A stretch of 34,974 nucleotides of DNA from the NCBI GenBank assembly GCA_945868215.1, contig CAMBLN010000007.1, forward strand, positions 1-34,974. The letters are read 5' to 3'. The stretch is from Opitutus sp. GAS368. GTDB taxonomy: Bacteria > Verrucomicrobiota > Verrucomicrobiia > Opitutales > Opitutaceae. The position numbers were made by a program, and so were the translations under genes. The notes under the pieces are model-generated. The model searched no databases, was not told the origin of the DNA, and saw nothing but the letters and a program-made list of their open reading frames with translations. This document shows, piece after piece, positions 17,602 through 24,926 of the stretch (within the stretch, counting starts at the first letter, position 1; every line of letters begins with the position of its first letter).

Positions 17602-18375
17602 ATGAAACTCTCCCAAGTAGCCATCCAGCTCTACACGCTCCGCGATTTCTGCAAAACCGCCCCCGACTTCGCCGCCGCCATGAAAAAGGTGCGCGAGATC
17701 GGCTATACTGCCGTGCAGATCAGCGGCGTCGGCCCGATTCCCGAGGCCGAGCTCGTCGCCATGTGTAAAGCCGAAGGTCTCACCATCTGCGCCACTCACG
17801 AGCCCGGTGTGAAGATCCTCGACGAAACAGAAGCCGTCATCGCCCGACTCGCCGCGCTCGGCACCAAGCTCACCGCGTATCCGTTTCCGGCCGGCATCGA
17901 TTTCGACAACCCCGAGCACATCGACACGCTTATCAAGAAGCTCGACATCGCCGGAGCCAAGTTTCGCGCCGCCGGCATGAAGCTCGGCTATCACAATCAT
18001 GCCAACGAATTCTACCGCCCGGCCGGCGGGAAGATGTTCCTTGAGCGCGTTTATGACGAAACCTCGCCTGAAAACATCGTGGCCGAGCTCGACACCTTCT
18101 GGGTGCAGCGCGGAGGCGGCGACGTCGTCGAGTGGGTCAAACGTGTGAAGGGCCGCACGCCTTTCATCCACCTCAAGGATTACCACGTGAATCCGAAGGG
18201 TGAATCGCACTTCTGCGAAGTCGGCTCCGGCACCCTCGATTTCAAGCGCATCGTCGCCGAGGCCGAGGCCGGCGGCTGCGAATGGTTCATCGTCGAGCAG
18301 GACAGCTGCCCCGGCGATCCCTTCGTCTCCATCAAGCAGAGCTTCGATTACATCAAGGCCAACCTCGTTTCATAA
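17602..18375 (+). CDS. Sugar phosphate isomerase/epimerase (AP endonuclease 2 superfamily, TIM barrel)
   Basis: A 257-residue xylose-isomerase-like TIM barrel. It opens MKLSQVAIQLYTLRDFCKTAPDFAAAMKKVREIGYTAVQISG. Likely metal ligands lie in GMKLGYHNHANEF, IVAELDTFWV, PFIHLKDYH and EWFIVEQDSCPGDPF, the usual Glu/Asp/His pattern of this superfamily. Members interconvert keto and aldo sugars or epimerize them, and they often sit beside Gfo/Idh oxidoreductases as here. The leader CCCTCTCCGCATCCCCTTCC has no Shine-Dalgarno site. A strong terminator follows 11 bases after the stop. The exact reaction is unknown. Confidence 0.88.
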   Translation: MKLSQVAIQLYTLRDFCKTAPDFAAAMKKVREIGYTAVQISGVGPIPEAELVAMCKAEGLTICATHEPGVKILDETEAVIARLAALGTKLTAYPFPAGIDFDNPEHIDTLIKKLDIAGAKFRAAGMKLGYHNHANEFYRPAGGKMFLERVYDETSPENIVAELDTFWVQRGGGDVVEWVKRVKGRTPFIHLKDYHVNPKGESHFCEVGSGTLDFKRIVAEAEAGGCEWFIVEQDSCPGDPFVSIKQSFDYIKANLVS

Positions 18376-18386
18376 ACCCTCAATCC

Positions 18387-18412
18387 GGGCGCGCCACCAG
18401 CGCGCCCTTTTT
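18387..18412 (+). terminator. Rho-independent terminator between the isomerase gene and uxaC
   Basis: GGGCGCGC and GCGCGCCC form a perfect 8-bp stem around CACCA, followed by TTTTT. The T-run is nine bases short of the uxaC ATG, so terminator and uxaC leader are the same stretch. Confidence 0.92.
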
Positions 18413-18420
18413 ATTTTCCC

Positions 18421-19848
18421 ATGTCCGTTGCCTCCGCCTTTCTTCACGACGATTTCCTCCTGACCACCGGATGGTCGCGGCTGCTGTATCATACCTACGC
18501 CAAGCCGCAGCCGATCTACGACTATCACTGCCACCTGCCGCCGGACCAGATCGCCGCGAACCGGAAGTTTGAAAACCTCACGCAGATCTGGCTCGCCGGC
18601 GACCACTACAAGTGGCGCGCGATGCGCTCGGCCGGTGTGAACGAAGATCTCATCACGGGCAACTCGACTTCCGACTACGACAAGTTCCTCGCCTACTGCC
18701 GCGTCGTTCCGCAGCTCCTGCGCAATCCCCTCCACCACTGGTCGCACCTCGAACTGCGCCGCTACTTCGGCATCGACCTTCTCATCAATGAGGCCAACGC
18801 CCCGCAGATCTGGGAACTCGCCAACGCCGAACTCGCCAAGCCGGCGCTCTCGACCCACGGCATCCTCACCGCGAACAAAGTCGCCGTCGTCTGCACCACT
18901 GACGACCCCGCCGATTCGCTCGAGCATCACGTAGCCATCGCGAAGTCCGGCATCACGACGCGCGTGTATCCGACCTTCCGCGCCGACAAACTCATGGCCG
19001 TCGGCGCCCCCGCCGTGTTCAACGCTTGGGCCGACCAGCTCGCCGCCCGCGCCGACGTGAATGTCAACTCGCTCGCCGCGCTCCTCGACGCCCTCGACAA
19101 ACGCCACGCGTTTTTCCACTCCATCGGCGGACGCCTCTCCGACCACGGACTCGAAAACCTCCCCGAAGCCGACTGCACGCGCGCCGAGGCCGAGGCGATT
19201 TTCAACGCCGTGCGCTCCGGTGCCGCCGCCTCGCCCGCCGACACGGCGAAGTGGGTGTGGTTCATCATGATTTATCTCGGCCAGCTCGACGCCTCGCGCG
19301 GCTGGACCAAGCAGCTGCACCTCGGTGCGCTGCGTAACAACAACAGCCGCCTGCTCAAGCGTCTTGGCGCCGACGCCGGCGTTGATTCCATCGGCGACTT
19401 CCCGCAGGCCCGCGCGCTCTCGCGCTACCTCGACACGCTCGACCGCGAGAACCAGTTGCCGAAGGTCGTGCTCTACAACCTCAACCCGGCCGACAACTAC
19501 GTCTTCGCGACGATGATCGGCAATTTCCAGGACGGCTCCGTCGCCGGCAAAATTCAATTCGGCAGCGGCTGGTGGTTCCTCGATCAGAAGGAGGGCATGG
19601 AAATGCAGATCAACGCACTCTCGCAACTCGGTCTGCTGTCGAAGTTTGTCGGCATGTTGACCGATTCACGCAGCTTCCTGAGCTACCCGCGTCACGAATA
19701 CTTCCGTCGTATTCTCTGCTCGTTGCTGGGCGCCGATGTCGAAGCCGGCCTGATTCCCGCCGACGAAGGTGCGCTCGGCAAACTGGTGACCGACATCTGC
19801 CACGACAACGCCGCGGCTTATTTCGGACTCGAATACGGCAAGTTCTGA
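18421..19848 (+). CDS. uxaC: Glucuronate (uronate) isomerase
   Basis: UxaC interconverts D-glucuronate with D-fructuronate and D-galacturonate with D-tagaturonate at the entry of hexuronate catabolism. The 475-residue length is typical. Motifs include FLLTTGWSRLLYHTYAKPQPIYDYHCHLPP (metal-binding HxH), ITANKVAVVCTTDDPADSLEHH-like core, LGALRNNNSRL, and the end LTDSRSFLSYPRHEYFRRILCSLLG. The start follows TTTTTATTTTCCC with no Shine-Dalgarno site and only nine bases after a terminator T-run. The gene therefore needs read-through or a promoter within the isomerase gene. Partner genes uxuA/uxaB and kdgK are not in this window. Confidence 0.96.
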   Translation: MSVASAFLHDDFLLTTGWSRLLYHTYAKPQPIYDYHCHLPPDQIAANRKFENLTQIWLAGDHYKWRAMRSAGVNEDLITGNSTSDYDKFLAYCRVVPQLLRNPLHHWSHLELRRYFGIDLLINEANAPQIWELANAELAKPALSTHGILTANKVAVVCTTDDPADSLEHHVAIAKSGITTRVYPTFRADKLMAVGAPAVFNAWADQLAARADVNVNSLAALLDALDKRHAFFHSIGGRLSDHGLENLPEADCTRAEAEAIFNAVRSGAAASPADTAKWVWFIMIYLGQLDASRGWTKQLHLGALRNNNSRLLKRLGADAGVDSIGDFPQARALSRYLDTLDRENQLPKVVLYNLNPADNYVFATMIGNFQDGSVAGKIQFGSGWWFLDQKEGMEMQINALSQLGLLSKFVGMLTDSRSFLSYPRHEYFRRILCSLLGADVEAGLIPADEGALGKLVTDICHDNAAAYFGLEYGKF

Positions 19849-19928
19849 CCTCGCCTGAACAGGGTGGGCGAGCCATGCCACGCCGTCCTTGCCTGCACGG
19901 GCCGAATGCGTAGGGTCACGGGTTTTCC

Positions 19929-20714
19929 ATGACCCGCGCCCTCGGCCACTACACGCTACGCATCGTCAATGAACTCGGTGATTTCACCTTGTTCACGACG
20001 CGCGCGTTCACGGCCGCCGTCGGTTCACGCAAACTCGGTCGCCGCGTGATCCGCGCGATTTACGAGCAAGGTGTCCGCTGTTTGCCGGTCATCGTGATCG
20101 TCGGCTTGTTCACCGGCCTCGTGCTCGGCCTTCAAGGTTATTACGTGCTCAACCGCTTCGGCTCCGAAGGCCTTCTAGGCACTCTGGTCTCGCTCACGCT
20201 CGTGCGCGAACTCGCCCCGGTGCTCGCCGCGTTGATGCTCGTGGGGCAGGCCGGTTCCGCGCTTGCGGCCGAGCTCGGCATCCAGCGCAACAGCGAGCAA
20301 ATCGACGCCCTCGAAACGATGGGGGCCAGCGTGCACGCCTATCTGATTTCGCCGCGTCTGATCGCCGCGCTGATCGTGTTTCCCATCCACACGGCGATCT
20401 TTGCGCTCGTCGGTCTCTACGGCGGTTATCTTTCCGGCTCCGTCCTCCTGAACCTCCAGCCGGGCGTGTATTGGTCGGCTGTTCACAACGCCGTGCGCGG
20501 CGGAGATATCCGCGAGTGTTTCACCAAGGCCGCCGTCTTCGGTCTGCTCACCATCGCGATCTGCGCCTACAACGGCTTCAACTCCCACCGCCGCCGCAGT
20601 TCCACCGGCGCGCGCGCGGTCAGTGCTTCGACGACCCGCGCCGTGGTCTTCTCCAGCATCACCGTGCTGGCGGCGGACTACATCATCACCTCGCTGCTGG
20701 TGAAAGGACCATGA
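19929..20714 (+). CDS. mlaE: MlaE-type ABC transporter permease (phospholipid transport)
   Basis: Inner-membrane permease of the Mla system that moves phospholipids between outer and inner membranes. The 261 residues contain about five hydrophobic helices. Family stretches are VIVIVGLFTGLVLGLQGYYVLNRFG, LVRELAPVLAALMLVGQAGSALAAELG and QIDALETMGASVHAYLISPRLIAAL. The PxELAPV-type and QIDAL(E)xMG segments are the strongest MlaE hallmarks. Its TGA stop overlaps the ATG of mlaF (ATGA), the first of several tight junctions in an E-F-D-C-A operon. The leader GGGTTTTCC lacks a Shine-Dalgarno site. About 80 bases separate it from uxaC, without a T-tailed terminator. Confidence 0.95.
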   Translation: MTRALGHYTLRIVNELGDFTLFTTRAFTAAVGSRKLGRRVIRAIYEQGVRCLPVIVIVGLFTGLVLGLQGYYVLNRFGSEGLLGTLVSLTLVRELAPVLAALMLVGQAGSALAAELGIQRNSEQIDALETMGASVHAYLISPRLIAALIVFPIHTAIFALVGLYGGYLSGSVLLNLQPGVYWSAVHNAVRGGDIRECFTKAAVFGLLTIAICAYNGFNSHRRRSSTGARAVSASTTRAVVFSSITVLAADYIITSLLVKGP

Positions 20715-21529
20715 GCACTCCCGCCACCACCTCCACGGATCTTTTTCTCGACGTTCGCGGCATCACCAAACGCTTCGGCGACAACACCGTGCTTGCCGGC
20801 GTCGATCTCGCCGTGCCGCGCGGCAGCGTCATCACCGTGCTCGGCAAGAGCGGCACCGGCAAATCCGTGTTCCTCAAATGCCTCGCCGGCATCGTGCGCC
20901 CCGACGCGGGCGAAATCCGTTTCGACGGGCATGTGCTCAACGCCGGCAACGCCGACGCGCGCGCCGAGTTCCGCCGCCGCTGCAGCTACCTTTTCCAGAG
21001 CAACGCGCTCCTCGACTCGCTCACCGCTCTGGAAAACGTCGCGCTCCCGCTGGAGCAGACCACGCAGATCCCCAACCGCGAAATCCGCGAACGCTCCCTC
21101 GAAGCGCTCCGCCAGCTCGACCTGGAAAAACATCGCGACCGTTTCCCCGGCCAACTCTCCGGCGGCATGCAGAAACGCCTCGCGCTCGCCCGCGCCATTG
21201 TCACGCGTCCGGAACTGGTGCTCTTCGACGAACCCACCGCGGGCCTCGATCCCCTGCGGCGCAACGCCGTGTTCGAGATGATCGTCAAATACCAGCGCCA
21301 GTTCGGGTTTACCGCCTTGCTCGTGACCCACGATCTGCCCGAAGCGCTCGCCGCCAGCGACCAGGTTGCGCTGCTCAATGGCGGACGCATGCAATTTCAG
21401 GGAACGCCCGAGGCCTTTAACGAGTCCGCCAACCCCATAGTCTGCGCCTTCCGCGACAGCGCGGGTGCCTTGAGGGACACCATTGCGGCTCTCCGCCGCG
21501 GAGAAATCATTCAATCGGAGGAAGACTAA
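20711..21529 (+). CDS. mlaF: MlaF-type ABC transporter ATP-binding protein
   Basis: The ATPase partner of MlaE. The 272-residue protein has Walker A LGKSGTGKS near residue 45, the signature FPGQLSGGMQKRLALARAI and Walker B LVLFDEPTAGLDP, then the H-loop LLVTHDLPEAL. I start it at 20711, because the track's 80 extra residues are an Arg-rich read-back through mlaE. The ATG overlaps the mlaE stop. It ends two bases before the mlaD start, which has the only clear GGAGG Shine-Dalgarno motif seen in this window. No MlaB (STAS) gene follows in the operon. Confidence 0.95.
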   Translation: MSTPATTSTDLFLDVRGITKRFGDNTVLAGVDLAVPRGSVITVLGKSGTGKSVFLKCLAGIVRPDAGEIRFDGHVLNAGNADARAEFRRRCSYLFQSNALLDSLTALENVALPLEQTTQIPNREIRERSLEALRQLDLEKHRDRFPGQLSGGMQKRLALARAIVTRPELVLFDEPTAGLDPLRRNAVFEMIVKYQRQFGFTALLVTHDLPEALAASDQVALLNGGRMQFQGTPEAFNESANPIVCAFRDSAGALRDTIAALRRGEIIQSEED

Positions 21530-21531
21530 TC

Positions 21532-22032
21532 ATGAAGCAACAATCCAAACTTGAGTTGATCGTCGGGGTATTTGTCCTCGCCGGTCTCGTCGCCGTGGCC
21601 TACCTCGCGCTGCGCATCGGCGCGGGTTCCCTGGTGGGTGGCGACACCTATACGCTTCAGGCGCGCTTCACCAATTCCGGCGGACTCAATCCCGGCAGCA
21701 ACGTGATCATCGCCGGTGTGCCCGTCGGCCGCGTTGATTCGGTGAAACTCAATCCCGCCGACTACAGTTCGCTCGTGCATTTCAGCGTGCGCAAAGACGT
21801 GCAGCTCCCCGTCGACACCATCGCCTCCATCCGCACCACCGGCCTCATCGGCGACAAATTCCTCGCGCTCGCCCCCGGCGGCGAAAGCGAATTCCTCCCC
21901 GCCGACGCCCTCATCACCGACACCGAATCGACCGTCGATTTGGAGTCGCTCATCAGCCGCTTTGCCTTTGGCAACGTGAACGATAAACCCAAGACATCCG
22001 AAGTCTCCGCGCCCGCCGCATCCCAGCCATGA
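21532..22032 (+). CDS. mlaD: MlaD-type MCE-domain lipid-binding protein
   Basis: A 166-residue protein with one N-terminal membrane helix (about residues 9-28, LIVGVFVLAGLVAVAYLAL) and a single periplasmic MCE domain. Family stretches are YTLQARFTNSGGLNPGSNVIIAGVPVGRVDSVKLN and IASIRTTGLIGDKFLALAPGG. MlaD forms the hexameric ring on MlaFE that accepts lipid from MlaC. GGAGGAAG lies about ten bases before the ATG, an exceptional Shine-Dalgarno site for this window. The stop overlaps the mlaC start in ATGA. Confidence 0.96.
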   Translation: MKQQSKLELIVGVFVLAGLVAVAYLALRIGAGSLVGGDTYTLQARFTNSGGLNPGSNVIIAGVPVGRVDSVKLNPADYSSLVHFSVRKDVQLPVDTIASIRTTGLIGDKFLALAPGGESEFLPADALITDTESTVDLESLISRFAFGNVNDKPKTSEVSAPAASQP

Positions 22033-22637
22033 ACCTTAACGTCCTCAAATCCTTCGTCTGCGGCGCCGTGCTCACGCTCGCCGCCGCCGGTTCGCTCAAC
22101 GCCGTCGAACCCGAAGTGATGCTCAAGACTTCAGTCGATGAAGTCCTGGCCATCGCCTACGACGGACAAACCGCCACCACGCCGCTCTCGCAGCGCGTGC
22201 GCCCCTTGTTGGAAAAAAACTTCAACTTCGAGGCCATCACCCGCCGCGCCATCGGCCCCGGTTGGCGTCAGTTCACCCCCGAGCAGCAGGCGCGCACCGT
22301 CGCGCTGTTCACCGATGTCGTCATCCGCAGCTATGCCGACCGCTTCGAAATCGGCGAACGTCCGGGCATTACCTACGCCAAGTCGGTCGCCCCCGATCCC
22401 AAGCGCCCCGCGCTCCGCGAGCTCCCCACGACCATCGACTACGCCGGGAAAAAATACTCCGTCCTTTACCGCCTCGAGCAGGCCGGCGACAGCTGGCGCA
22501 TCTACGACGTCATTATTGAAGGCGTCAGCATGATTGCCAACTGGCGCGCCCAGCTCGACCCGATCTACCAGAAGAGCGGCGCGGCTGGCGTCATAGCTGC
22601 TCTTGAAAAAAACCTTTCCCAGACTCCCGCCAAATGA
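22029..22637 (+). CDS. mlaC: MlaC-type periplasmic phospholipid-binding protein
   Basis: A 202-residue exported protein. The signal peptide MNLNVLKSFVCGAVLTLAAAGSLNA is followed by the Tol2/MlaC fold: VRPLLEKNFNFEAITRRAIGPGWRQFTPEQQARTVALFTDVVIRSYADRFE and YSVLYRLEQAGDSWRIYDVIIEGVSMIANWRAQLDPI. The last segment is the strongest family signature (V.IEGVS...NYR). It shuttles phospholipid between MlaA and MlaD. Overlaps of ATGA type with both mlaD and mlaA indicate coupled translation. Confidence 0.95.
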   Translation: MNLNVLKSFVCGAVLTLAAAGSLNAVEPEVMLKTSVDEVLAIAYDGQTATTPLSQRVRPLLEKNFNFEAITRRAIGPGWRQFTPEQQARTVALFTDVVIRSYADRFEIGERPGITYAKSVAPDPKRPALRELPTTIDYAGKKYSVLYRLEQAGDSWRIYDVIIEGVSMIANWRAQLDPIYQKSGAAGVIAALEKNLSQTPAK

Positions 22638-23386
22638 AACCGAACATTCCCTTTTTCGCGCTGGTCGCCTGTATCACCGCGACCGCGGCGTTTGCCCAGA
22701 AAACGCCTTCCCAGCCCGATCCCGCCGTGGTCGATGAGATGGACGAATACGCCGTCGTGCAGATATCCGACCCCTTCGAGCCCGTGAACCGCGCGATCTT
22801 CGGCTTCAACGACGGACTCTACGATTACGTGTTCCGCCCCGTGTCGAAGGGCTACACCACCGTCGTGCCCAAGCCCGCGCGCCACGGCATCCGCAATTTT
22901 TTCGACAACATCAAATTCCCGATTCGTTTCGTGAACAGCGCGCTGCAGGGCAAGTTCAAGCGCGCGGGCCTTGAGACCGGCAAGTTCGCCGTCAACACCG
23001 TCGCCGGTCTCGGAGGCTTCATCCGCGTCTCCGACGACGTGCCCGCGCTCGCGCAGATTCCGCGCGAAGACACCGGCCAGACCTTCGGCGTATGGGGCAT
23101 CGGCAAGGGGCCCTACCTCGTCCTTCCGGTGTTCGGCCCTGGCACCGCCCGCGACACCGTTGGGTTTGTCGGCGATTATTTCCTTAATCCCCTCAACTGG
23201 AACCTGCGCGAGAACATCGAGTGGTATACCTGGGAGGTGGAGACCGGTGTGACCGTGGTCAATGTGGTCAACACCATCCCCGATCTGCTCGCCTCGTATG
23301 ATGCGCCCCGCAAGGACGCGATCGACCCCTACCTCGCGGTGCGCAACGCCTACGTGCAATACCGCGAGGCCGCGGTGAAGCAGTAA
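22634..23386 (+). CDS. mlaA: MlaA (VacJ)-type outer-membrane lipid-removal protein
   Basis: MlaA sits in the outer membrane and removes phospholipids from its outer leaflet. The 250-residue protein shows DPFEPVNRAIFGFNDGLYDYVFRPVSKGY, FFDNIKFPIRFVNSALQGKFKRAGLETGKFAVNTVAGLGGF, REDTGQTFGVWGIGKGPYLVLPVFGPGTARDTVG and YFLNPLNW, which are unmistakable VacJ signatures. The N-terminus MKPNIPFFALVACITATAAFAQ is ambiguous. LVAC could be a lipobox with a very short signal, whereas AFA before Q looks like an ordinary signal peptidase site. In E. coli mlaA is unlinked and a lipoprotein; here it is the last gene of the transporter operon. Confidence 0.95.
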   Translation: MKPNIPFFALVACITATAAFAQKTPSQPDPAVVDEMDEYAVVQISDPFEPVNRAIFGFNDGLYDYVFRPVSKGYTTVVPKPARHGIRNFFDNIKFPIRFVNSALQGKFKRAGLETGKFAVNTVAGLGGFIRVSDDVPALAQIPREDTGQTFGVWGIGKGPYLVLPVFGPGTARDTVGFVGDYFLNPLNWNLRENIEWYTWEVETGVTVVNVVNTIPDLLASYDAPRKDAIDPYLAVRNAYVQYREAAVKQ

Positions 23387-23408
23387 GCGCGCGGTCGTTC
23401 AACGCACC

Positions 23409-23972
23409 ATGCGCATCAGCGGAGGAGCCGCGCGCGGCGTAATCTTGCTCGTCCCGAAAGGCGACCTGACCCGCCCCGCGACCGACGGGATGCGCCAGTC
23501 GGTGTTTTCAAGTCTCGCCGCGCGTCTGCCCGGTGCCCGCTTCGCCGATCTTTTCGCCGGCAGCGGCGCGTATGGGCTGGAGGCTTTCAGCCGGGGCGCG
23601 GCCGGCGGCGTGTTTATCGAGAAGAATCCGAAGGCGGCGGACTGTATCCGGAAAAACATGACAACCGTGGCCAAGAGCGCCGCGCGACCCGCCGGCGACC
23701 TGAAACTAATCGCGGCCGACGCGCTCGCCTGGGAGCCCGCGGCCGGGGAAGCGCCCGACCTGGTTTTTATCGACCCGCCCTACGAGATGATAGCCGAAGT
23801 CGGCCCGAAGCTGTTTGAGCGCATGGCCGCGTGGTGGCCGGCGGACGCCGATCCGGTCGTGGTATTTGAAATGCCCGGCGAACTCACGCTGGAACCGGCG
23901 GGATGGAGTTGCGTGAAGCGCCTGGGCAAAGGCGCGCACCAGCCGACGGTGTGTTTTTACCGGAAAGCGTGA
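23409..23972 (+). CDS. rsmD: 16S rRNA (guanine966-N2)-methyltransferase
   Basis: A Rossmann-fold SAM methyltransferase of 187 residues. MRISGGAARG is the family start. RPATDGMRQSVFSSLAARLPGARFADLFAGSGAYGLEAFSRGAA carries the SAM-binding DLFAGSGAxG motif, and LVFIDPPYE is the catalytic DPPY motif used for exocyclic amines. It modifies G966 in the 30S head. It lies 22 bases after mlaA and converges on rsmE with two bases between stops. Confidence 0.95.
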   Translation: MRISGGAARGVILLVPKGDLTRPATDGMRQSVFSSLAARLPGARFADLFAGSGAYGLEAFSRGAAGGVFIEKNPKAADCIRKNMTTVAKSAARPAGDLKLIAADALAWEPAAGEAPDLVFIDPPYEMIAEVGPKLFERMAAWWPADADPVVVFEMPGELTLEPAGWSCVKRLGKGAHQPTVCFYRKA

Positions 23973-23974
23973 GT

Positions 23975-24700
23975 TCAGCCGGCGCGCGTGATCGCGAGGG
24001 CGGCGACGACGGCGGTTTCGACCCGCAGAACCCGGGTCCCCAAATGCGCGAGCGCAAACCCCGCCGACCGCAATACCTCGCGATCTACCGGCCCGAAACC
24101 GCGCTCAGGACCAAACACAAGTATCAGTTCTTCAGTGGAATCGGAAGGTTTGTCACTTATTAAGTGACAAACTTGCAGGGGGGAGGAGGCCTCGTAGTTG
24201 TCGAGGGCGAGGCGGGTGGCGGAGGGGGGCAGGGTGGCGAGGGCGGAGGCGAGGGTGTGGGTCCAGGTGACCTCGGGGATGCGGGTGTCGAAGGCTTGCG
24301 CGGCGCCGGCGAGGCAGTGGCGGCGCCATTCGCCGGAGGTCCAGAGCGTGCTGGTCGCGTAATTGGGGTCGGCGCGTTCTGTCGCGATAAAATGGATACA
24401 CGTCGCGCCGAGCGTGGTGGCGTCGCGGAGGATGTCGCGGGCGGTCTGCGGACGCGGCAGGCCGATCAGCAGCGTGGTCGGGGGCAGGGGAGGTTGTGGG
24501 GCGTCCCAGGCGAAAGTAAGCGCGAGCGAATCGGCGGAGAGGGAGGCGAGGGTCGCTTTGCCCCGGGGGCCGTTGACGGTGCCCGCGTCGAAGGTGTCAC
24601 CGGGCTGGCGGCGGAGCACATTCAGGATATGGGCGGCGCGCGGGTCGGTGCGCGGGAGCGGCGCGGAGAGTTCGGACGGCTCGAAGAGGACGAGGTTCAT
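23975..24700 (-). CDS. rsmE: 16S rRNA (uracil1498-N3)-methyltransferase
   Basis: A 241-residue SPOUT methyltransferase. The C-terminal knot is clear: ELILVFGPERGFGPVDREVLRSAGFALAHLGTRVLRVETAVVAALA. The N-terminal PUA-like part has RAAHILNVLRRQPGDTFDAG. The stretch ATLGATCIHFIATERAD...WRRHCLAGAAQAFDTRIPEV is also typical. A 25-bp near-perfect palindrome lies in frame in the variable segment before the knot and encodes VCHLISDKP. The gene converges with rsmD, and both products methylate 16S rRNA. Neither has a visible terminator in the two-base gap. Confidence 0.94.
   Translation of the reverse strand: MNLVLFEPSELSAPLPRTDPRAAHILNVLRRQPGDTFDAGTVNGPRGKATLASLSADSLALTFAWDAPQPPLPPTTLLIGLPRPQTARDILRDATTLGATCIHFIATERADPNYATSTLWTSGEWRRHCLAGAAQAFDTRIPEVTWTHTLASALATLPPSATRLALDNYEASSPLQVCHLISDKPSDSTEELILVFGPERGFGPVDREVLRSAGFALAHLGTRVLRVETAVVAALAITRAG
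24148..24172. repeat. 25-bp near-perfect palindrome inside rsmE
   Basis: GTTTGTCACTTA and TAAGTGACAAAC are perfect 12-bp inverted copies around one T. It is AT-rich against a GC-rich gene and in frame with rsmE. It resembles the palindrome at 57-81, including a paired A-T to C-G change at positions 7 and 19. Confidence 0.75.
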
Positions 24701-24717
24701 TCTAGCGGCTAGGAATT

Positions 24718-24914
24718 AGTGTAGTGTCGCTTGAATAGCTCTACGGAAGATAGGTTATCTAACGGATTCGGTCGGAGTGATGAGGGAGAACGGACATTCT
24801 TGTCCGTTTGTTGATATCCCTGTGCTGACCGAACCTACGGGCCAACGGACAGGAATGTCCGTTCTCCTTAGGACACCCTGTTTATCCGCATACTTGTTTG
24901 TGCGACACTACACT
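24718..24914. mobile_element. MITE-like element with 13-bp terminal inverted repeats
   Basis: AGTGTAGTGTCGC at 24718-24730 returns as a perfect inverted copy at 24902-24914. Inside, 24785-24810 and 24842-24867 are 26-base inverted copies (24 of 26 match), each itself symmetric around ACGGACATTC-TGTCCGT. A further TTCGGTC/GACCGAA pair lies at 24767-24773 and 24827-24833. The 197 bases have no credible reading frame and a lower GC content than the flanking genes, and they fill nearly the whole rsmE-AKR gap. No target-site duplication is evident. A non-autonomous transposon remnant or a palindromic intergenic repeat fits. Confidence 0.65.
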
Positions 24915-24926
24915 CGAAGCCAGCGA

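Noticed and set aside
19850-19872. CTCGCC...GGCGAG stem after uxaC
   Set aside because: Only six pairs with a long loop and no T-run; not enough to call a terminator.
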